From the NCBI GenBank assembly GCA_000155715.1, contig DS990602.1:2468-35720 (forward strand): a DNA stretch of 33,253 bases, written 5' to 3'. The position numbers were made by a program, and so were the translations under genes. Positions 11,074 to 20,474 of the stretch are shown here, one piece after another (positions within the stretch are counted from its first letter, which is position 1; each line of letters begins with the position of its first letter). The stretch is from a gamma proteobacterium HTCC5015 (GTDB lineage Bacteria; Pseudomonadota; Gammaproteobacteria; HTCC5015). The notes below the pieces were generated by a model. That model had not been told where the DNA came from. It did not search any database and was given only the letters and a program-made list of their open reading frames with translations.

Positions 11074-12566
11074 TATGGGTTAACAAGCTTTTGCAGATAG
11101 GGCATTAAGTCGCTGGCGACGAGTCCGCGCTGGCCACCGGCAAGAGCCGCGCGATCCCCAGCGACAGCGTGAAGGTAAGCACCGCAGCGAGCGGCTTCGT
11201 ACAGGCTCAAACCCTGTGCCGCCAGCGAGGCGATAACTCCTGTCAGCGCATCTCCCATACCACCGGATGCCATACCGGGGTTGCCCGCATCGACCAAATC
11301 AAAACCGTACTCGCTCTCGCGGCGCGGGCGAGTAATCAATGTTCCCGTCCCCTTGAGTACGACCGTGGCGTTGTAGTGAGTCGCCAATTCGCGCGCCTGA
11401 GAGAACCGATCTTTTTGCAACATCCCTAGGTCCATCCCCGTTAAGCGCGCCGCTTCACCGGGATGTGGCGTCAGCACCCAGTTGCCTCGCTCGGCATAGT
11501 TACTCACCAGCAAGTTTAGGCCGTCTGCATCGACTACCAGTGGTTTGTCGGACTCAACACAGGCCTTAAACAGCTCTTGCGCCCAGATGTCTTGCCCTAA
11601 GCCTGGCCCCAATGCCACAACATCCGCATCGTCGAGAAGTTCATAGAAGGGTTTCAACTCAGTAACACCGTGGCACATCAGTTCGGGCTGTGTCAGATTC
11701 AGCATCGCCGCGTGGCCTTGTCGCGTGGCAATCGACACTCTGCCCGCACCCGAGCGCAGTGCCGCCTGTCCTGCCAAGAGCGCCGCCCCCGACATGCCGC
11801 GGTTGCCCCCGACCACCAAAACATGTCCACACTGCCCCTTGTGCGCAGTGGCATTTCGAGGCTGTAAGGTCGACTTCAAATCGGATTTTTCGACGCGATA
11901 ACCCGAGACGGGAACACGCTCAAAAACGGATTGAGGCACCGCCAAATCATTTAAAAAGATTTCGCCACAGTAATCCGGAGCCTGACCCGTAAAACCACCG
12001 CGCTTAAGACCAATAAAGTTCATGGTCATGTCCGCGCGGATCGCGACACCCATCACCGCGCCGTTGTCGCCGTGAATGCCCGTAGGCAAATCGACGGCCA
12101 CTGTCGGTACCGATAAATCATTGACCAAGGAAATGGTTTGAGCGAGGTCGCCCTCAATGGGGCGGCTAATGCCACTGCCCAATAGCGCGTCAATCACCAC
12201 ATCCCAAGCGCCCTCTTTAATAAAGGAGGCATCGACTAAGCGCCCCTGCTCTTCCTGCCAGGCGCTAACCGCTTTTGCCGCAGCCCCCTGTAGCTGCTTG
12301 GGATCAACCGTGGCGTACACGGCCACATCCAAACCGGCCTTTTGGGCCAAGCGAGCGACCACATAGCCATCGCCCGCGTTATTGCCACTACCACACAGCA
12401 CGAGCAGACGAGAGGCGCCGGGATACTTTTCCTGCACCAGCTTTAAAACGGCCGCGCCTGCACGCTCCATCAGGGTGTACTCACCCCCTTCCACCCTGTC
12501 GTGGGCGAGTTGATCAAGCTGTTTGACTTGCGAAATCGTATATAAATTGCGTGGAATTCTAGCCAT
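11073..12566 (-). CDS. nnr: Bifunctional NAD(P)HX epimerase/dehydratase
   Basis: The protein repairs hydrated NADH and NADPH. The N-terminal epimerase domain (about 1-215) carries GSGNNAGDGYVVAR (59-72) and DLPTGIHGDNG. The C-terminal ribokinase-like ADP-dependent dehydratase domain carries HKGQCGHVLVVGGN, ALGPGLGQ, VVDADGLN, LTPHPGEAARL and NPGMASGGMGDALTG, which includes the catalytic Asp. The 497-residue length is normal for the fused form. The ATG at 12566 has an AGG-rich SD region. It lies 35 bases after sppA and overlaps tsaE. The queG gene that often lies beside nnr in enteric bacteria is absent from this side. Confidence 0.97.
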   Translation of the reverse strand: MARIPRNLYTISQVKQLDQLAHDRVEGGEYTLMERAGAAVLKLVQEKYPGASRLLVLCGSGNNAGDGYVVARLAQKAGLDVAVYATVDPKQLQGAAAKAVSAWQEEQGRLVDASFIKEGAWDVVIDALLGSGISRPIEGDLAQTISLVNDLSVPTVAVDLPTGIHGDNGAVMGVAIRADMTMNFIGLKRGGFTGQAPDYCGEIFLNDLAVPQSVFERVPVSGYRVEKSDLKSTLQPRNATAHKGQCGHVLVVGGNRGMSGAALLAGQAALRSGAGRVSIATRQGHAAMLNLTQPELMCHGVTELKPFYELLDDADVVALGPGLGQDIWAQELFKACVESDKPLVVDADGLNLLVSNYAERGNWVLTPHPGEAARLTGMDLGMLQKDRFSQARELATHYNATVVLKGTGTLITRPRRESEYGFDLVDAGNPGMASGGMGDALTGVIASLAAQGLSLYEAARCGAYLHAVAGDRAALAGGQRGLVASDLMPYLQKLVNP

Positions 12567-12601
12567 AGTCGCCTGCCTTCCTCGTACTCAACGAGACTCA
12601 A

Positions 12602-13558
12602 TTAACGAAATTCGGGCGCGGGGTTAGCCGCTTCAATTAAGGTATTCGCCGCCGAGGCACCCAAGTTTTCCGCAAAGCGCGTTAGAAAATCGGCTTGGCG
12701 GGTGTAATCGACAATTTCATCGGTCTCAAACATTTCGCGAGCGATGCCACGCATATCACCAAATCCATCGATCAACCCCAACTCTAGGCTCTCTTCACCC
12801 GTCCACACATAACCGCTAAACAATTCGCCATCGTCTTTCAGGCGCTCGCCGCGCTCGTCTGTGACGGCTTTAATGAATTGCTGGTGCACACTGTTGAGCA
12901 TGGATTCATAGCGCTCAATATCCTGTTGTTTCTCGGGTAAAAAGGGATCGAGGAACGCCTTGTTTTCGCCCGAGGTATAAATGCGACGCTCGACGCCTAG
13001 TTTCTCCAGTGCCTTGACGAAGCCAAAGCTTCCGCCAGACGTCACGCCAATGGATCCGACAATAGACGATTCGATGGCGTAAATATTTTCGGCTGCCGAA
13101 GCAATATAGTAAGCGCCCGAAGCACCGATATCTTCAATCACCGCATAGACGGGCTTTTCTGGATACTCGCTACGCAAACGAAGTATCTCGCTGTAGACCA
13201 ATTCGGATTGCACTGGGCTGCCGCCGGGGCTATTGATGCGCAGTAATAGGGCTTTGGCGTTTTCATTTTCCATCGCATCGCGCATCGCGGGGACGAGCAT
13301 ATCCGCACTGGCATCGGAATCGGGCGCGATGATGCCATTGACTTGGACCACCGCTACATGTTCGCCCTTAATCGGATTGCTTTTGCCGCTGAATTGCCAA
13401 GCCCCCGAAGACACCAAAATCAAAACCGTTAAATACAGCAGCGTCAGCATCCACATAAATATGCGCCAGCGACGCGCTCGGCGCTGCTCGTTGACGCCCG
13501 CCATGGCGATGCGACTTAACAAATCTCTTTCCCATTTTTGGGGTTCTTGATCAGACAT
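12602..13558 (-). CDS. sppA: S49 family signal peptide peptidase, short SppA type
   Basis: This inner-membrane serine protease degrades cleaved signal peptides. From the ATG at 13558 it has 318 residues, with a basic cytoplasmic N-terminus, one membrane anchor (about 32-51) and a periplasmic S49 domain. The Ser/Lys dyad is visible: Ser148 in DIGASGAYYIAS and Lys200 in TSGENKAF. RINSPGG (107-113) marks the ClpP-like core. It is the short single-domain form of about 300-350 residues rather than the long duplicated Escherichia coli enzyme. An ATG 33 bases upstream (13591) is in frame, but MSDQEPQKWE is the more usual start. It sits 36 bases after the HAD gene, as in Pseudomonas rluC-HAD-sppA clusters. 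Confidence 0.95.
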   Translation of the reverse strand: MSDQEPQKWERDLLSRIAMAGVNEQRRARRWRIFMWMLTLLYLTVLILVSSGAWQFSGKSNPIKGEHVAVVQVNGIIAPDSDASADMLVPAMRDAMENENAKALLLRINSPGGSPVQSELVYSEILRLRSEYPEKPVYAVIEDIGASGAYYIASAAENIYAIESSIVGSIGVTSGGSFGFVKALEKLGVERRIYTSGENKAFLDPFLPEKQQDIERYESMLNSVHQQFIKAVTDERGERLKDDGELFSGYVWTGEESLELGLIDGFGDMRGIAREMFETDEIVDYTRQADFLTRFAENLGASAANTLIEAANPAPEFR

Positions 13559-13594
13559 AGGACTACCTTTTATAAAATATCGACGCCACACGCA

Positions 13595-14254
13595 TTACTT
13601 TGCTGACGCCAACCACTCTTCCAGTTCAACAATATGCTCAAGCATCGCCCGAGGCTCAAAGCGACGCAAGTGCTCTTCCGTGTGCGCACCCTTGGTCACC
13701 GCCAGCGGTGCCACCTCGGCGGCGTGGGCCATTTTCAAATCAAACTCCGTGTCTCCTACCATAACGGTTTGGCTGGGGCTAAAACCACACTCTTGCATCA
13801 GTTGGTGCAACATCAGGGGATGGGGTTTGGAGGCACTTTCATCGGCGGTTTTGGTGGCGTGAAAACGTTGCCCCATGCCCACTTCATCCAAAATATGATC
13901 CAACCCCTCGCGACTTTTACCCGTTGCGACCGCTACGGTATAGCCCGATTCGATCAAAGATTCCAACAGCTCAGGAACACCTTCAAAAAGCGGCGATGGC
14001 GACACCTCTCCCCCCATAAAGGCCTCCCGATAAGCCGTTGCGAGTCTTGGGTAGTCGCTTCGCTGAATTTCCCCATTCGGATAGAGATACTCGATGGCCT
14101 CAACCATACCCAAACCAATAATGTGCTTTAGATCGTTATCATCGCGTTCGGGCAAGCGCGTTTTAGCAATGGCAAAGTTCAAGCAATCGACAATGCGCTG
14201 CGCCGAATCCATCAGCGTGCCATCCCAGTCAAAAACGACAAAAGGGTGTCTCAC
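13595..14254 (-). CDS. HAD-superfamily hydrolase, phosphoglycolate phosphatase-like
   Basis: The 219-residue protein is a class IA HAD phosphatase. Motif I is FDWDGTLMDS (Asp9 nucleophile, Asp11), motif II is AVATGKS, motif III is the Lys in SASKPHPLM, and motif IV is MVGDTEFDLKMA. A helical cap lies at about residues 15-85. It resembles Gph/PGP phosphatases, but the substrate cannot be read from sequence. It starts at a GTG overlapping the rluC stop (GTGA), which implies coupling. This gene regularly lies between rluC and sppA in gammaproteobacteria. Confidence 0.93.
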   Translation of the reverse strand: MRHPFVVFDWDGTLMDSAQRIVDCLNFAIAKTRLPERDDNDLKHIIGLGMVEAIEYLYPNGEIQRSDYPRLATAYREAFMGGEVSPSPLFEGVPELLESLIESGYTVAVATGKSREGLDHILDEVGMGQRFHATKTADESASKPHPLMLHQLMQECGFSPSQTVMVGDTEFDLKMAHAAEVAPLAVTKGAHTEEHLRRFEPRAMLEHIVELEEWLASAK

Positions 14255-15216
14255 GGTGTTTCCCTCATTGGTAGTGCGTTAATAAACTGCTCTAAGTCGG
14301 CGTCTAGCGGCGCCTCAAAGTACAGTGTCTGCCCCTCAAGAGGAAAGCGAATCGACTCGGCGTGCAAAAACAGGCGCTTCAGTCCCTGTCGCTTGGCATC
14401 GCGATTCAAGCGTTCATCGCCGTATTTATCGTCGCCCAGTAACGGCAAGCCCAGTGCCCGAGCGTGGACGCGAATCTGATGCGTGCGGCCCGTGTGAATC
14501 GTCACTCTGGCCAGCGTTAGTGTCCGATCATTCCACGGGTAGTGAGCAAGCGGTTCAAAATCGCTGAGTGCGGATTTTCCAGCCTCGTCGACCACGACCA
14601 TCGCCTCGCCACTCAACTTGGTTTTTTGCAGTGCCAAATCCACGCGCCGCGAACCCTTTAAGTCCCCCACCAACAGAGCCAGATATTGCTTGTGCGTCTC
14701 CCGCTGGCGAAAACTGTCTTGTAACACATTGAGTACGCTGCGCCCCTTTGCCAACAGCAAACAGCCGCTCGTCTCGCGGTCTAAGCGGTGGACTAACTCG
14801 GTCCGCTTTCCATCGCAGTGGTGCTGGTGCACCGCTTCGGCAATGCCAAACGGCACGCCCGAGCCAGCGTGGGCCGCCATCCCCGAGGGTTTATTGATGA
14901 CTAAAAGGCGCTCGTCTTCAAACAAAATGCGCTGGGCGATCTCTCGCCACGCGCCCGCGGGCACTTCGGTTTCGCCTTGGGGCTCAATCCGAACTGGCGG
15001 CAATCGAAGCAAATCCCCCGATTTCAACTTGTAAATCGGTTTCTTGCGGCCACCGTTGACTCGCACCTCGCCCTTGCGCAGCACGCGATACACGCGACTG
15101 CGCGGTACCCCTTTCCAGTAACCCATTAAAAAGTTATCAATGCGCTGTCCCACTGCCTCGTCGGGGACAGTCAGCTTTTGTGTGGGATAAAAAATCGTCG
15201 AGTCAGTTTGTGTCAC
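14251..15216 (-). CDS. rluC: 23S rRNA pseudouridine synthase RluC
   Basis: RluC converts uridines 955, 2504 and 2580 (Escherichia coli numbering) of 23S rRNA to pseudouridine. The 321-residue protein has an S4 RNA-binding domain (about 20-75, GQRIDNFLMGYWKGVPRSRVY and VLRKGEVRVNGG) and a RluA-type catalytic domain with HRLDRETSGCLLLAK, where Asp146 is the catalytic residue, followed by HTGRTHQIRVH. The frame is open to 15351, but the GTG at 15216 (MTQTDSTIFYP) gives the family length of about 320. No strong SD precedes it. It is divergent from rne; that pairing and the following HAD gene are conserved in gammaproteobacteria. Confidence 0.95.
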   Translation of the reverse strand: MTQTDSTIFYPTQKLTVPDEAVGQRIDNFLMGYWKGVPRSRVYRVLRKGEVRVNGGRKKPIYKLKSGDLLRLPPVRIEPQGETEVPAGAWREIAQRILFEDERLLVINKPSGMAAHAGSGVPFGIAEAVHQHHCDGKRTELVHRLDRETSGCLLLAKGRSVLNVLQDSFRQRETHKQYLALLVGDLKGSRRVDLALQKTKLSGEAMVVVDEAGKSALSDFEPLAHYPWNDRTLTLARVTIHTGRTHQIRVHARALGLPLLGDDKYGDERLNRDAKRQGLKRLFLHAESIRFPLEGQTLYFEAPLDADLEQFINALPMRETP

Positions 15217-15234
15217 AGAGATGAAATGTAATGA

Positions 15235-15263
15235 TTGCCGCGGCTGTATAAGGCTGGTATATT
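15235..15263 (+). promoter_or_regulatory. Strong sigma70 promoter for rne
   Basis: TTGCCG (15235-15240) and TATATT (15258-15263) have a 17-base spacer, and TG at 15255-15256 makes an extended -10. Transcription would start near 15270, giving a leader of about 370 bases, similar in length to the autoregulated rne leader of Escherichia coli. Confidence 0.7.
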
Positions 15264-15637
15264 TTTGCACAGTTCGGTCACCGAACGCGCCAGAAAAGTG
15301 TATGACACACAGGATTGGCAGCCAAACCCTTTTAAGCGATTCCCCTAACACGGGGAACGCATTAACTACCGTGACGCGCTCGACACACGATGTCAGCCCA
15401 GCCGCACGGCCTCACTAGCTACGATGCTTCAAGTGACAGTGGAACAGTTTTTGGACAATTTGATCACGGCCCTGTTCGCCCTTTTGCGCCCTGCGCCTAT
15501 GGTGAACACCTCGCCGTGCTCCCTCCAACACAACAGCCCCATTCAACTTCGCTCCGCTCTTTTACCCTTATCAAGCGGACAAGGTGGCCAACACCACCGT
15601 CACCCACTGAAGCATCCCAATCGTTTTAGGATGCACA
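15264..15637 (+). promoter_or_regulatory. Long rne leader with a hairpin near +1 and another over the SD
   Basis: No gene is supported in this stretch. The sequence GTTCGGT-C-ACCGAAC (15272-15286) is a perfect inverted repeat at the predicted RNA 5' end. It could be a protective 5' hairpin or a protein-binding operator. At the other end GCATCC (15612-15617) pairs with GGATGC (15629-15634), and the second arm contains the probable SD (AGGATG), four bases from the ATG at 15638. Long structured rne leaders are known to mediate RNase E feedback; here this is inferred from position and structure. Confidence 0.55.
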
Positions 15638-18382
15638 ATGAAAAGAATGCTGATCAATGCAACTCAGCCAGAAGAGTTGCGAGTCGCCATCGTCGATGGC
15701 CAGAAATTAATTAATCTCGATATCGAAGTCCCCTCGCGGGAGCAAAAAAAAGCCAATATCTACAAGGGCGTCATCACCCGAGTTGAACCCAGCCTCGAAG
15801 CGGCCTTCGTTGACTTCGGCGCTGAGCGCCATGGCTTTTTACCCTTTAAAGAAATCAATCGTCGCTATCTGCCCGACGACATTGAAACCAATGACAACGG
15901 CCGCCCCAATGTCAAAGACGGCATTAAGGAAGGCCAAGAGCTGATTATTCAGGTCGAAAAGGAAGAGCGCGGCAACAAAGGCGCTGCCATCACGACCAAT
16001 ATCAGCCTCGCCGGTCGCTACCTCGTCGCCATGCCCCACAGTCCCCGCTCGGGCGGTGTTTCGCGCCGCATCGAGGGCGAAGAGCGCGCCCAAGTTCGCG
16101 AGGCCATGCAAGACATGACGATTCCCGACGGCACGGGCGTCATTGTGCGTACAGCAGGTGTCGGCCGTACAAGCGAAGAATTGCAATGGGATTTCGACTA
16201 CCTCGCTCAAATCTGGGAAGCCATCGAAAAAGCAGCCGAGAGTCGCCAAGGCCCCTTCCTCATTTACCAAGAGAGCAATGTCATTATTCGCGCGCTGCGC
16301 GATCACTATCGCGACGACATCGGCGAAATTCTGATCGACGAAGCGGGCATCCACAAACAGGCCAATGACTTTATGTCACTGGCCATGCAGAACGACCTGC
16401 GCAAGCTGAAGTTCTACGAAGATTCTGTGCCGCTTTTCAATCGCTATCAGATTGAAAGTCAGATCGAGTCGGCTTTTCAACGCGAAGTGCGCCTGCCCTC
16501 GGGCGGCTCCATTGTCGTCGATCCCACAGAAGCACTGACCTCCATTGACATCAACTCAGCGCGCGCCACCAAAGGCAGCAATATCGATGAGACGGCACTC
16601 AACACCAACCTAGAAGCCGCCGACGAAATTGCCCGCCAACTGCGCCTGCGCGATTTGGGTGGCCTAGTTGTTATCGACTTCATCGACATGGGCAGCAACA
16701 AACACCAGCGCGAAGTTGAAAACCGTCTGCGCGATGCGGTGAGAATTGACCGCGCTCGCGTACAAACCAATCGCATTTCCAAATTTGGCCTGCTCGAAAT
16801 GTCGCGTCAGCGCCTGCGCCCCTCACTGGGCGAGTCGAGCAAAGAGGTCTGCCCCCGCTGTGAGGGCCACGGCACGATTCGCAGCATCGAGTCGTTGGCA
16901 CTCGCCGTACTTCGCATCATGGAAGAGGAAGCCCTCAAAGAGAATACGGGACGAGTCATCGCTCAATTGCCCGTCGATGTTGCCACCTTCATGCTCAACG
17001 AAAAGCGCCAGCAAGTTGCCGAATTGGAAAACCGCAATTCCATCGACTTGCTCATCGTTCCCAACAAGGCGCTAGAAACACCCCACTATGTCGTTGAGCG
17101 CGTACGCCTTTCCGACAAAGAAGCCAACGCAAAGCGCACTAGCTACGAGCAAGCTACCGTGGCAGAAGAAAGTTATGTGCCCGAGTTGCGCAGCGACAAA
17201 ACCCCTGTCGAAGAGCCTGCGGTGCAAACTGTCGCACCCGTCGCACCACCCCAAGTGGAACAAAAGCCGAAGAAAAAAGAGGCGGCGCCTCTAGGCCTGC
17301 TGGCTCGACTGATCCAATGGCTTTTTGGCAATCAAGACAAACGCCCCTCAAAAGGCCAAAAAGGAAAGCAGCAACGTAACAACAACCGTGGCGGCGGCCG
17401 TAATAACAACCGAGGTGGCCGCAACAACAACCGCAATAGAAACAATAGAAACCAGAACAACAACGATAAAAAGAACAAGCAACGCTCAGACAATCGCTCT
17501 GGTGGCGGTCGCCAGCAAAACAAAGGTAAGAGCGATAACAAGAACGACAATCGCCAAAGCAAAGGCAATAACAACAGCGATAACGGCGATCAAAACAAAG
17601 ACAACAACTCGCAGAACGGCAACAACCGCAACAATCGCGGTTCGCGTGGCGGGCGAGGCCGCGGCGGTCGCGGTCGTGGCGGCAATCGAAACAACGACAA
17701 CCGCAACCAAAACAGCAATCGCAATGCCGACAACAAAGAGCAAAACAACGGCAACGATGCCAATAACGGCCCATCGAAAAACTCGCAAGCGAGAAATAGT
17801 GAACCGAAAAACCAAGACCCGAAAAAATCGGATAACCGCGCTCAGCAAAGCGACAAAAATTCGAATGAAACGAATTCGTCGAGAAAGCCGCGCCAAAACG
17901 ATCGTTCAGGTTCTTCGGATCACCAGGCCAGCATTAGCACGCGCCACTCCAAGGTGACGAAAGACGATAAACCCAGTGTTGCGAAACAACCCCAAGAAGC
18001 GGAACAAATGCGTTCCGACCAAAAGTCTATTAGCCAAACTGGGGTAACGAACACATCGGTACTGGCTTACGCCGAAAAGAAAAAGGCGTCACAGCAACAG
18101 ACGGCCAAAGCTGAACAAGCGAACTCAGGCGATTCAGCAAACGCCAAGCCAGCGGATGCCAAGTCAGCGCCACCGAGCAAGAGTGAAAAACCAGCGGCTC
18201 AAGATACGCCTCAAGCGGCCTCCAAGCCCGAGGACAAAAAGCCCGTCGAAAGCACAACGCCACAAAGCGAGCCCAAGCCTTCGACACAAGATAAGCAAGC
18301 TCAAAGCCCGACTGAAAGTGCCGAGCCGAAAAAGGATCAAACCCCGCCTAAAGGCGAGGAGAAAGCGCCGTCTAAGGACTAG
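15638..18382 (+). CDS. rne: Ribonuclease E
   Basis: RNase E is the essential endonuclease for mRNA decay and rRNA/tRNA maturation and the scaffold of the degradosome. The 914-residue protein has an S1 domain (about 35-120), the RNase H-like and 5'-sensor region, and the DNase I-like catalytic domain with Asp304 (TSIDINS) and Asp347 (VVIDFIDMG). The Zn-link is CPRCEG (405-410). Residues about 550-565 ([14 protein letters not shown]) form an amphipathic helix matching the membrane-targeting segment A of Escherichia coli RNase E. The C-terminal 350 residues are disordered: an N/R/G-rich part with an RGG cluster (about 580-710), then a K/S/Q/P-rich tail. A strong promoter and a structured leader precede it; a terminator follows 13 bases after the stop. 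Confidence 0.98.
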   Translation: MKRMLINATQPEELRVAIVDGQKLINLDIEVPSREQKKANIYKGVITRVEPSLEAAFVDFGAERHGFLPFKEINRRYLPDDIETNDNGRPNVKDGIKEGQELIIQVEKEERGNKGAAITTNISLAGRYLVAMPHSPRSGGVSRRIEGEERAQVREAMQDMTIPDGTGVIVRTAGVGRTSEELQWDFDYLAQIWEAIEKAAESRQGPFLIYQESNVIIRALRDHYRDDIGEILIDEAGIHKQANDFMSLAMQNDLRKLKFYEDSVPLFNRYQIESQIESAFQREVRLPSGGSIVVDPTEALTSIDINSARATKGSNIDETALNTNLEAADEIARQLRLRDLGGLVVIDFIDMGSNKHQREVENRLRDAVRIDRARVQTNRISKFGLLEMSRQRLRPSLGESSKEVCPRCEGHGTIRSIESLALAVLRIMEEEALKENTGRVIAQLPVDVATFMLNEKRQQVAELENRNSIDLLIVPNKALETPHYVVERVRLSDKEANAKRTSYEQATVAEESYVPELRSDKTPVEEPAVQTVAPVAPPQVEQKPKKKEAAPLGLLARLIQWLFGNQDKRPSKGQKGKQQRNNNRGGGRNNNRGGRNNNRNRNNRNQNNNDKKNKQRSDNRSGGGRQQNKGKSDNKNDNRQSKGNNNSDNGDQNKDNNSQNGNNRNNRGSRGGRGRGGRGRGGNRNNDNRNQNSNRNADNKEQNNGNDANNGPSKNSQARNSEPKNQDPKKSDNRAQQSDKNSNETNSSRKPRQNDRSGSSDHQASISTRHSKVTKDDKPSVAKQPQEAEQMRSDQKSISQTGVTNTSVLAYAEKKKASQQQTAKAEQANSGDSANAKPADAKSAPPSKSEKPAAQDTPQAASKPEDKKPVESTTPQSEPKPSTQDKQAQSPTESAEPKKDQTPPKGEEKAPSKD

Positions 18383-18394
18383 TTTTCGATCCTT

Positions 18395-18434
18395 AAAAAG
18401 CCCCTCGTCAAGTCACTTGGCGAGGGGCTTTTTT
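18395..18434. terminator. Bidirectional terminator between rne and the PhaC-like gene
   Basis: GCCCCTCG (18400-18407) and CGAGGGGC (18421-18428) form the outer stem, and CAAGT/ACTTG extends it inward almost perfectly. AAAAA lies before and TTTTTT after, so it can end transcripts from both convergent genes. Confidence 0.9.
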
Positions 18435-18492
18435 GTGCTTTCATATAGAACACTGTTGTGCTCAATCGCATCGCGACTTTCGCGCGCGCTAG

Positions 18493-19641
18493 CTAACTGA
18501 CCAAACCACCGCTGCGCTCGCCCAGCCAATCCGCCACTTGTTTCCAACTTTGTTCGGGCGCTTTACTACCACCGAGTATGCCCATGTGACCACCCGATAC
18601 TTCGATCATCGATTTATCATCGCTTTGCACGAGCTCTAATAAGCGCCCGAGGCAATCTCGATTGACGATCACATCCGATTTGCCGGCAACGGCAAACAGC
18701 GGCGTTTTGATACTCGATACATTGGGAGCCACATCGCCATCGGCCATTGGCAATTGACCTTTGGCCAGTACATTATCCGTCCACAAATATTGAATAAAGT
18801 CCTGCACCACAGCACCGGGATAAGCTTCCATGCGATCGACAAAAGAAGCGTTCGTTGCGTGATTGATCACATACTCGCGATCGTCTAAATGTTTTGCCAA
18901 ATCGATATAGCCCTTAGCACTGCCCACGGGGTTCGTCAGTTTAAAGCCGACGGCATTGCCCACACCGGGAATCCGCCACCACCTAGGGTGTGAGCGATGC
19001 ACGGTCCAGCCCGTGCGATCTTCCAAACGGTGTAATTGCTTAGCAATCTTCTGGTACTGCTTACCCAAATCACCATTGGCGTGGTAGTCACAGGGCGCGC
19101 CAATCATGACTAAGTTCTCAATGTCTGTATCTTGAAATAACGCCGTATAGCAGTAGCTAAACAAACCGCCAAAGCTCCAACCGTGCAAGCTCAATTTTTT
19201 AGAGCCACTGTGGGCGCGAGCCTGCTCGATAAAGCGTGGCAGTCTATCGCCAAAGTAATGGTACAAACTCCAGTGATTGTGGCGGCGAGTGGGCTTGCCC
19301 CAGTCCACTAGGTAGACTTCAAAACCGCGCGCACGCAAAAAACGCACAAAGCTGCGCTGGGGAAAGAGATCGTAGATCGACATGTTCACCGCCAGCGGCG
19401 ATACCAGCACGACGGGAATCTTGTAGCGCTTTTTCTCCACCGAAACCGTCTCACCCATTAACTCAATGCTTTCGTCATCCAAGGGCGGGTAGTAGCGCAA
19501 GGAGGCAATGTCTTCACGATAAATCACCTCGTAAGGCGTTTGCTGTGCCAGCACGACATCATCGGACAAACGCAACCAGTCCGATGCATTGACGGCCACA
19601 TTGCGAGCTTGCGAAGCGCGCTGTTTTATAAAATCAAACAT
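18493..19641 (-). CDS. PhaC-like alpha/beta hydrolase with serine nucleophile
   Basis: The 382-residue protein has the layout of class III polyhydroxyalkanoate synthases and their relatives: PVVLVSPLAVNMSIYDLFP, VYLVDWGKP, KKLSLHGWSFGGLFS, VAGKSDVIV and SGGHMG. The predicted triad is Ser156, Asp323 and His352. True PhaC enzymes use cysteine in the box GxCxG; here it is GWSFG, so polymer synthesis is doubtful and acyl or polyester hydrolysis or transfer is equally possible. No phaE, phaR, phaA or phaB is nearby. The ATG at 19641 gives MFDFIKQRA; the ATG at 19662 in the same frame is an alternative. It is about 100 bases downstream of the ZIP transporter gene on the same strand and convergent with rne. 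Confidence 0.85.
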   Translation of the reverse strand: MFDFIKQRASQARNVAVNASDWLRLSDDVVLAQQTPYEVIYREDIASLRYYPPLDDESIELMGETVSVEKKRYKIPVVLVSPLAVNMSIYDLFPQRSFVRFLRARGFEVYLVDWGKPTRRHNHWSLYHYFGDRLPRFIEQARAHSGSKKLSLHGWSFGGLFSYCYTALFQDTDIENLVMIGAPCDYHANGDLGKQYQKIAKQLHRLEDRTGWTVHRSHPRWWRIPGVGNAVGFKLTNPVGSAKGYIDLAKHLDDREYVINHATNASFVDRMEAYPGAVVQDFIQYLWTDNVLAKGQLPMADGDVAPNVSSIKTPLFAVAGKSDVIVNRDCLGRLLELVQSDDKSMIEVSGGHMGILGGSKAPEQSWKQVADWLGERSGGLVS

Positions 19642-19742
19642 AGAGATCGCTCTTGTACTCATTGAGGGCAGGAGTGTATCAAAGTCACTGCTCAGCGCTT
19701 TGGAAAAAGGCGCCGACAAACGACAATTGCCGCTGTGGGCAT

Positions 19743-20462
19743 TTAGTGCGTCAGCAAATAACCCACCAAACCCAAGACAAAACCCAGCACAGCTCCCATG
19801 GGCGGCGCGTAATGACGCTCTAATCTGGCCTGGGGCGCAATGTCTTGAAACACCGAGTAGAGAATCCCCCCTGAGGCGAACAACATAATCACGGCGACCA
19901 CGACGGGTAGCTGAGCCAACCAAAGCGTTCCTGCAACAGCGGCAATGGGCCCCAAAAGCGCCAGTAAGGCAAACAGCCCCAGTATTTTTCTACCGCTAAA
20001 GTGTGCCGCTTCTCGCAACTCACAATAAGCATTAAAACCTTCGGGTAAATTCTGCAAAGCGATAAGCGCTGCCAACAAATAAGCCGTCTGGTCGCCCGTC
20101 GCAAATGCAGCCCCTAGAGCAATGGACTCGGGAATAAAGTCGGACAGCATGGCCACTAGTTGGCTGGCCGGTGTATTGCGGCGGTTCAAATACACATCGA
20201 ACCCCATAAACAGCATCCCCCCAGCCACAAAACACACAGCGGCAACAACGACACTGACCCGCTCAACCGATTCGGGAATCAGCACCAAGGCCACCGCCGA
20301 TAGCAAAGCCCCACCACCGAAGGCAATAACACTGTGCTTCACTTCGGCGCCCATCCAGCGCGCCCCTGCCGTGCCTATATTTGCCAATGCCCCGCCCAGC
20401 GGCATCGCCAGCCCCGCCACGCCAGCAGCTGCAAAAACAATCGCTAACAATTGCCAATCCAC
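19743..20462 (-). CDS. ZIP-family divalent metal transporter
   Basis: The 239-residue inner-membrane protein has about eight hydrophobic segments. The ZIP signatures lie in predicted helices IV and V: SDFIPESIALG (107-117) and ALQNLPEGF (135-143). ZIP proteins carry zinc, iron or manganese into the cytoplasm. The usual HNxPEG of helix IV/V is partly changed (QNLPEG), so metal preference cannot be predicted. Translation starts at a GTG with SD AGGAG that overlaps the stop codon of the upstream AraC gene (20472-20477), so the two are coupled. A ZIP gene next to genes for diiron-type proteins hints at metal supply for them; this is speculation. Confidence 0.9.
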   Translation of the reverse strand: MDWQLLAIVFAAAGVAGLAMPLGGALANIGTAGARWMGAEVKHSVIAFGGGALLSAVALVLIPESVERVSVVVAAVCFVAGGMLFMGFDVYLNRRNTPASQLVAMLSDFIPESIALGAAFATGDQTAYLLAALIALQNLPEGFNAYCELREAAHFSGRKILGLFALLALLGPIAAVAGTLWLAQLPVVVAVIMLFASGGILYSVFQDIAPQARLERHYAPPMGAVLGFVLGLVGYLLTH

Positions 20463-20474
20463 TTCAACTTACTC

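Noticed and set aside
12567-12601. Small hairpin CTCGT/ACGAG between sppA and nnr as a terminator
   Set aside because: The stem is only 5 bp with no T tract, and the genes look co-transcribed.
15424-15714. 96-codon plus frame in the rne leader
   Set aside because: It overlaps the rne start out of frame, lacks an SD and has random-looking composition; a leader peptide cannot be excluded but has no support.
17154-17957. Long open frames on both strands inside the 3' half of rne, including a 206-residue minus frame and a 210-residue plus frame
   Set aside because: They arise from the repetitive Asn/Arg/Gly codons of the RNase E tail; their products are low-complexity (Cys/Arg- or Thr/Ala-rich) with no start signals.
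19642-19923. 94-codon upstream extension of the PhaC-like gene overlapping the ZIP gene
   Set aside because: Its sequence is Arg/Cys-rich and unrelated to the family; conserved sequence begins at MFDFIKQ.
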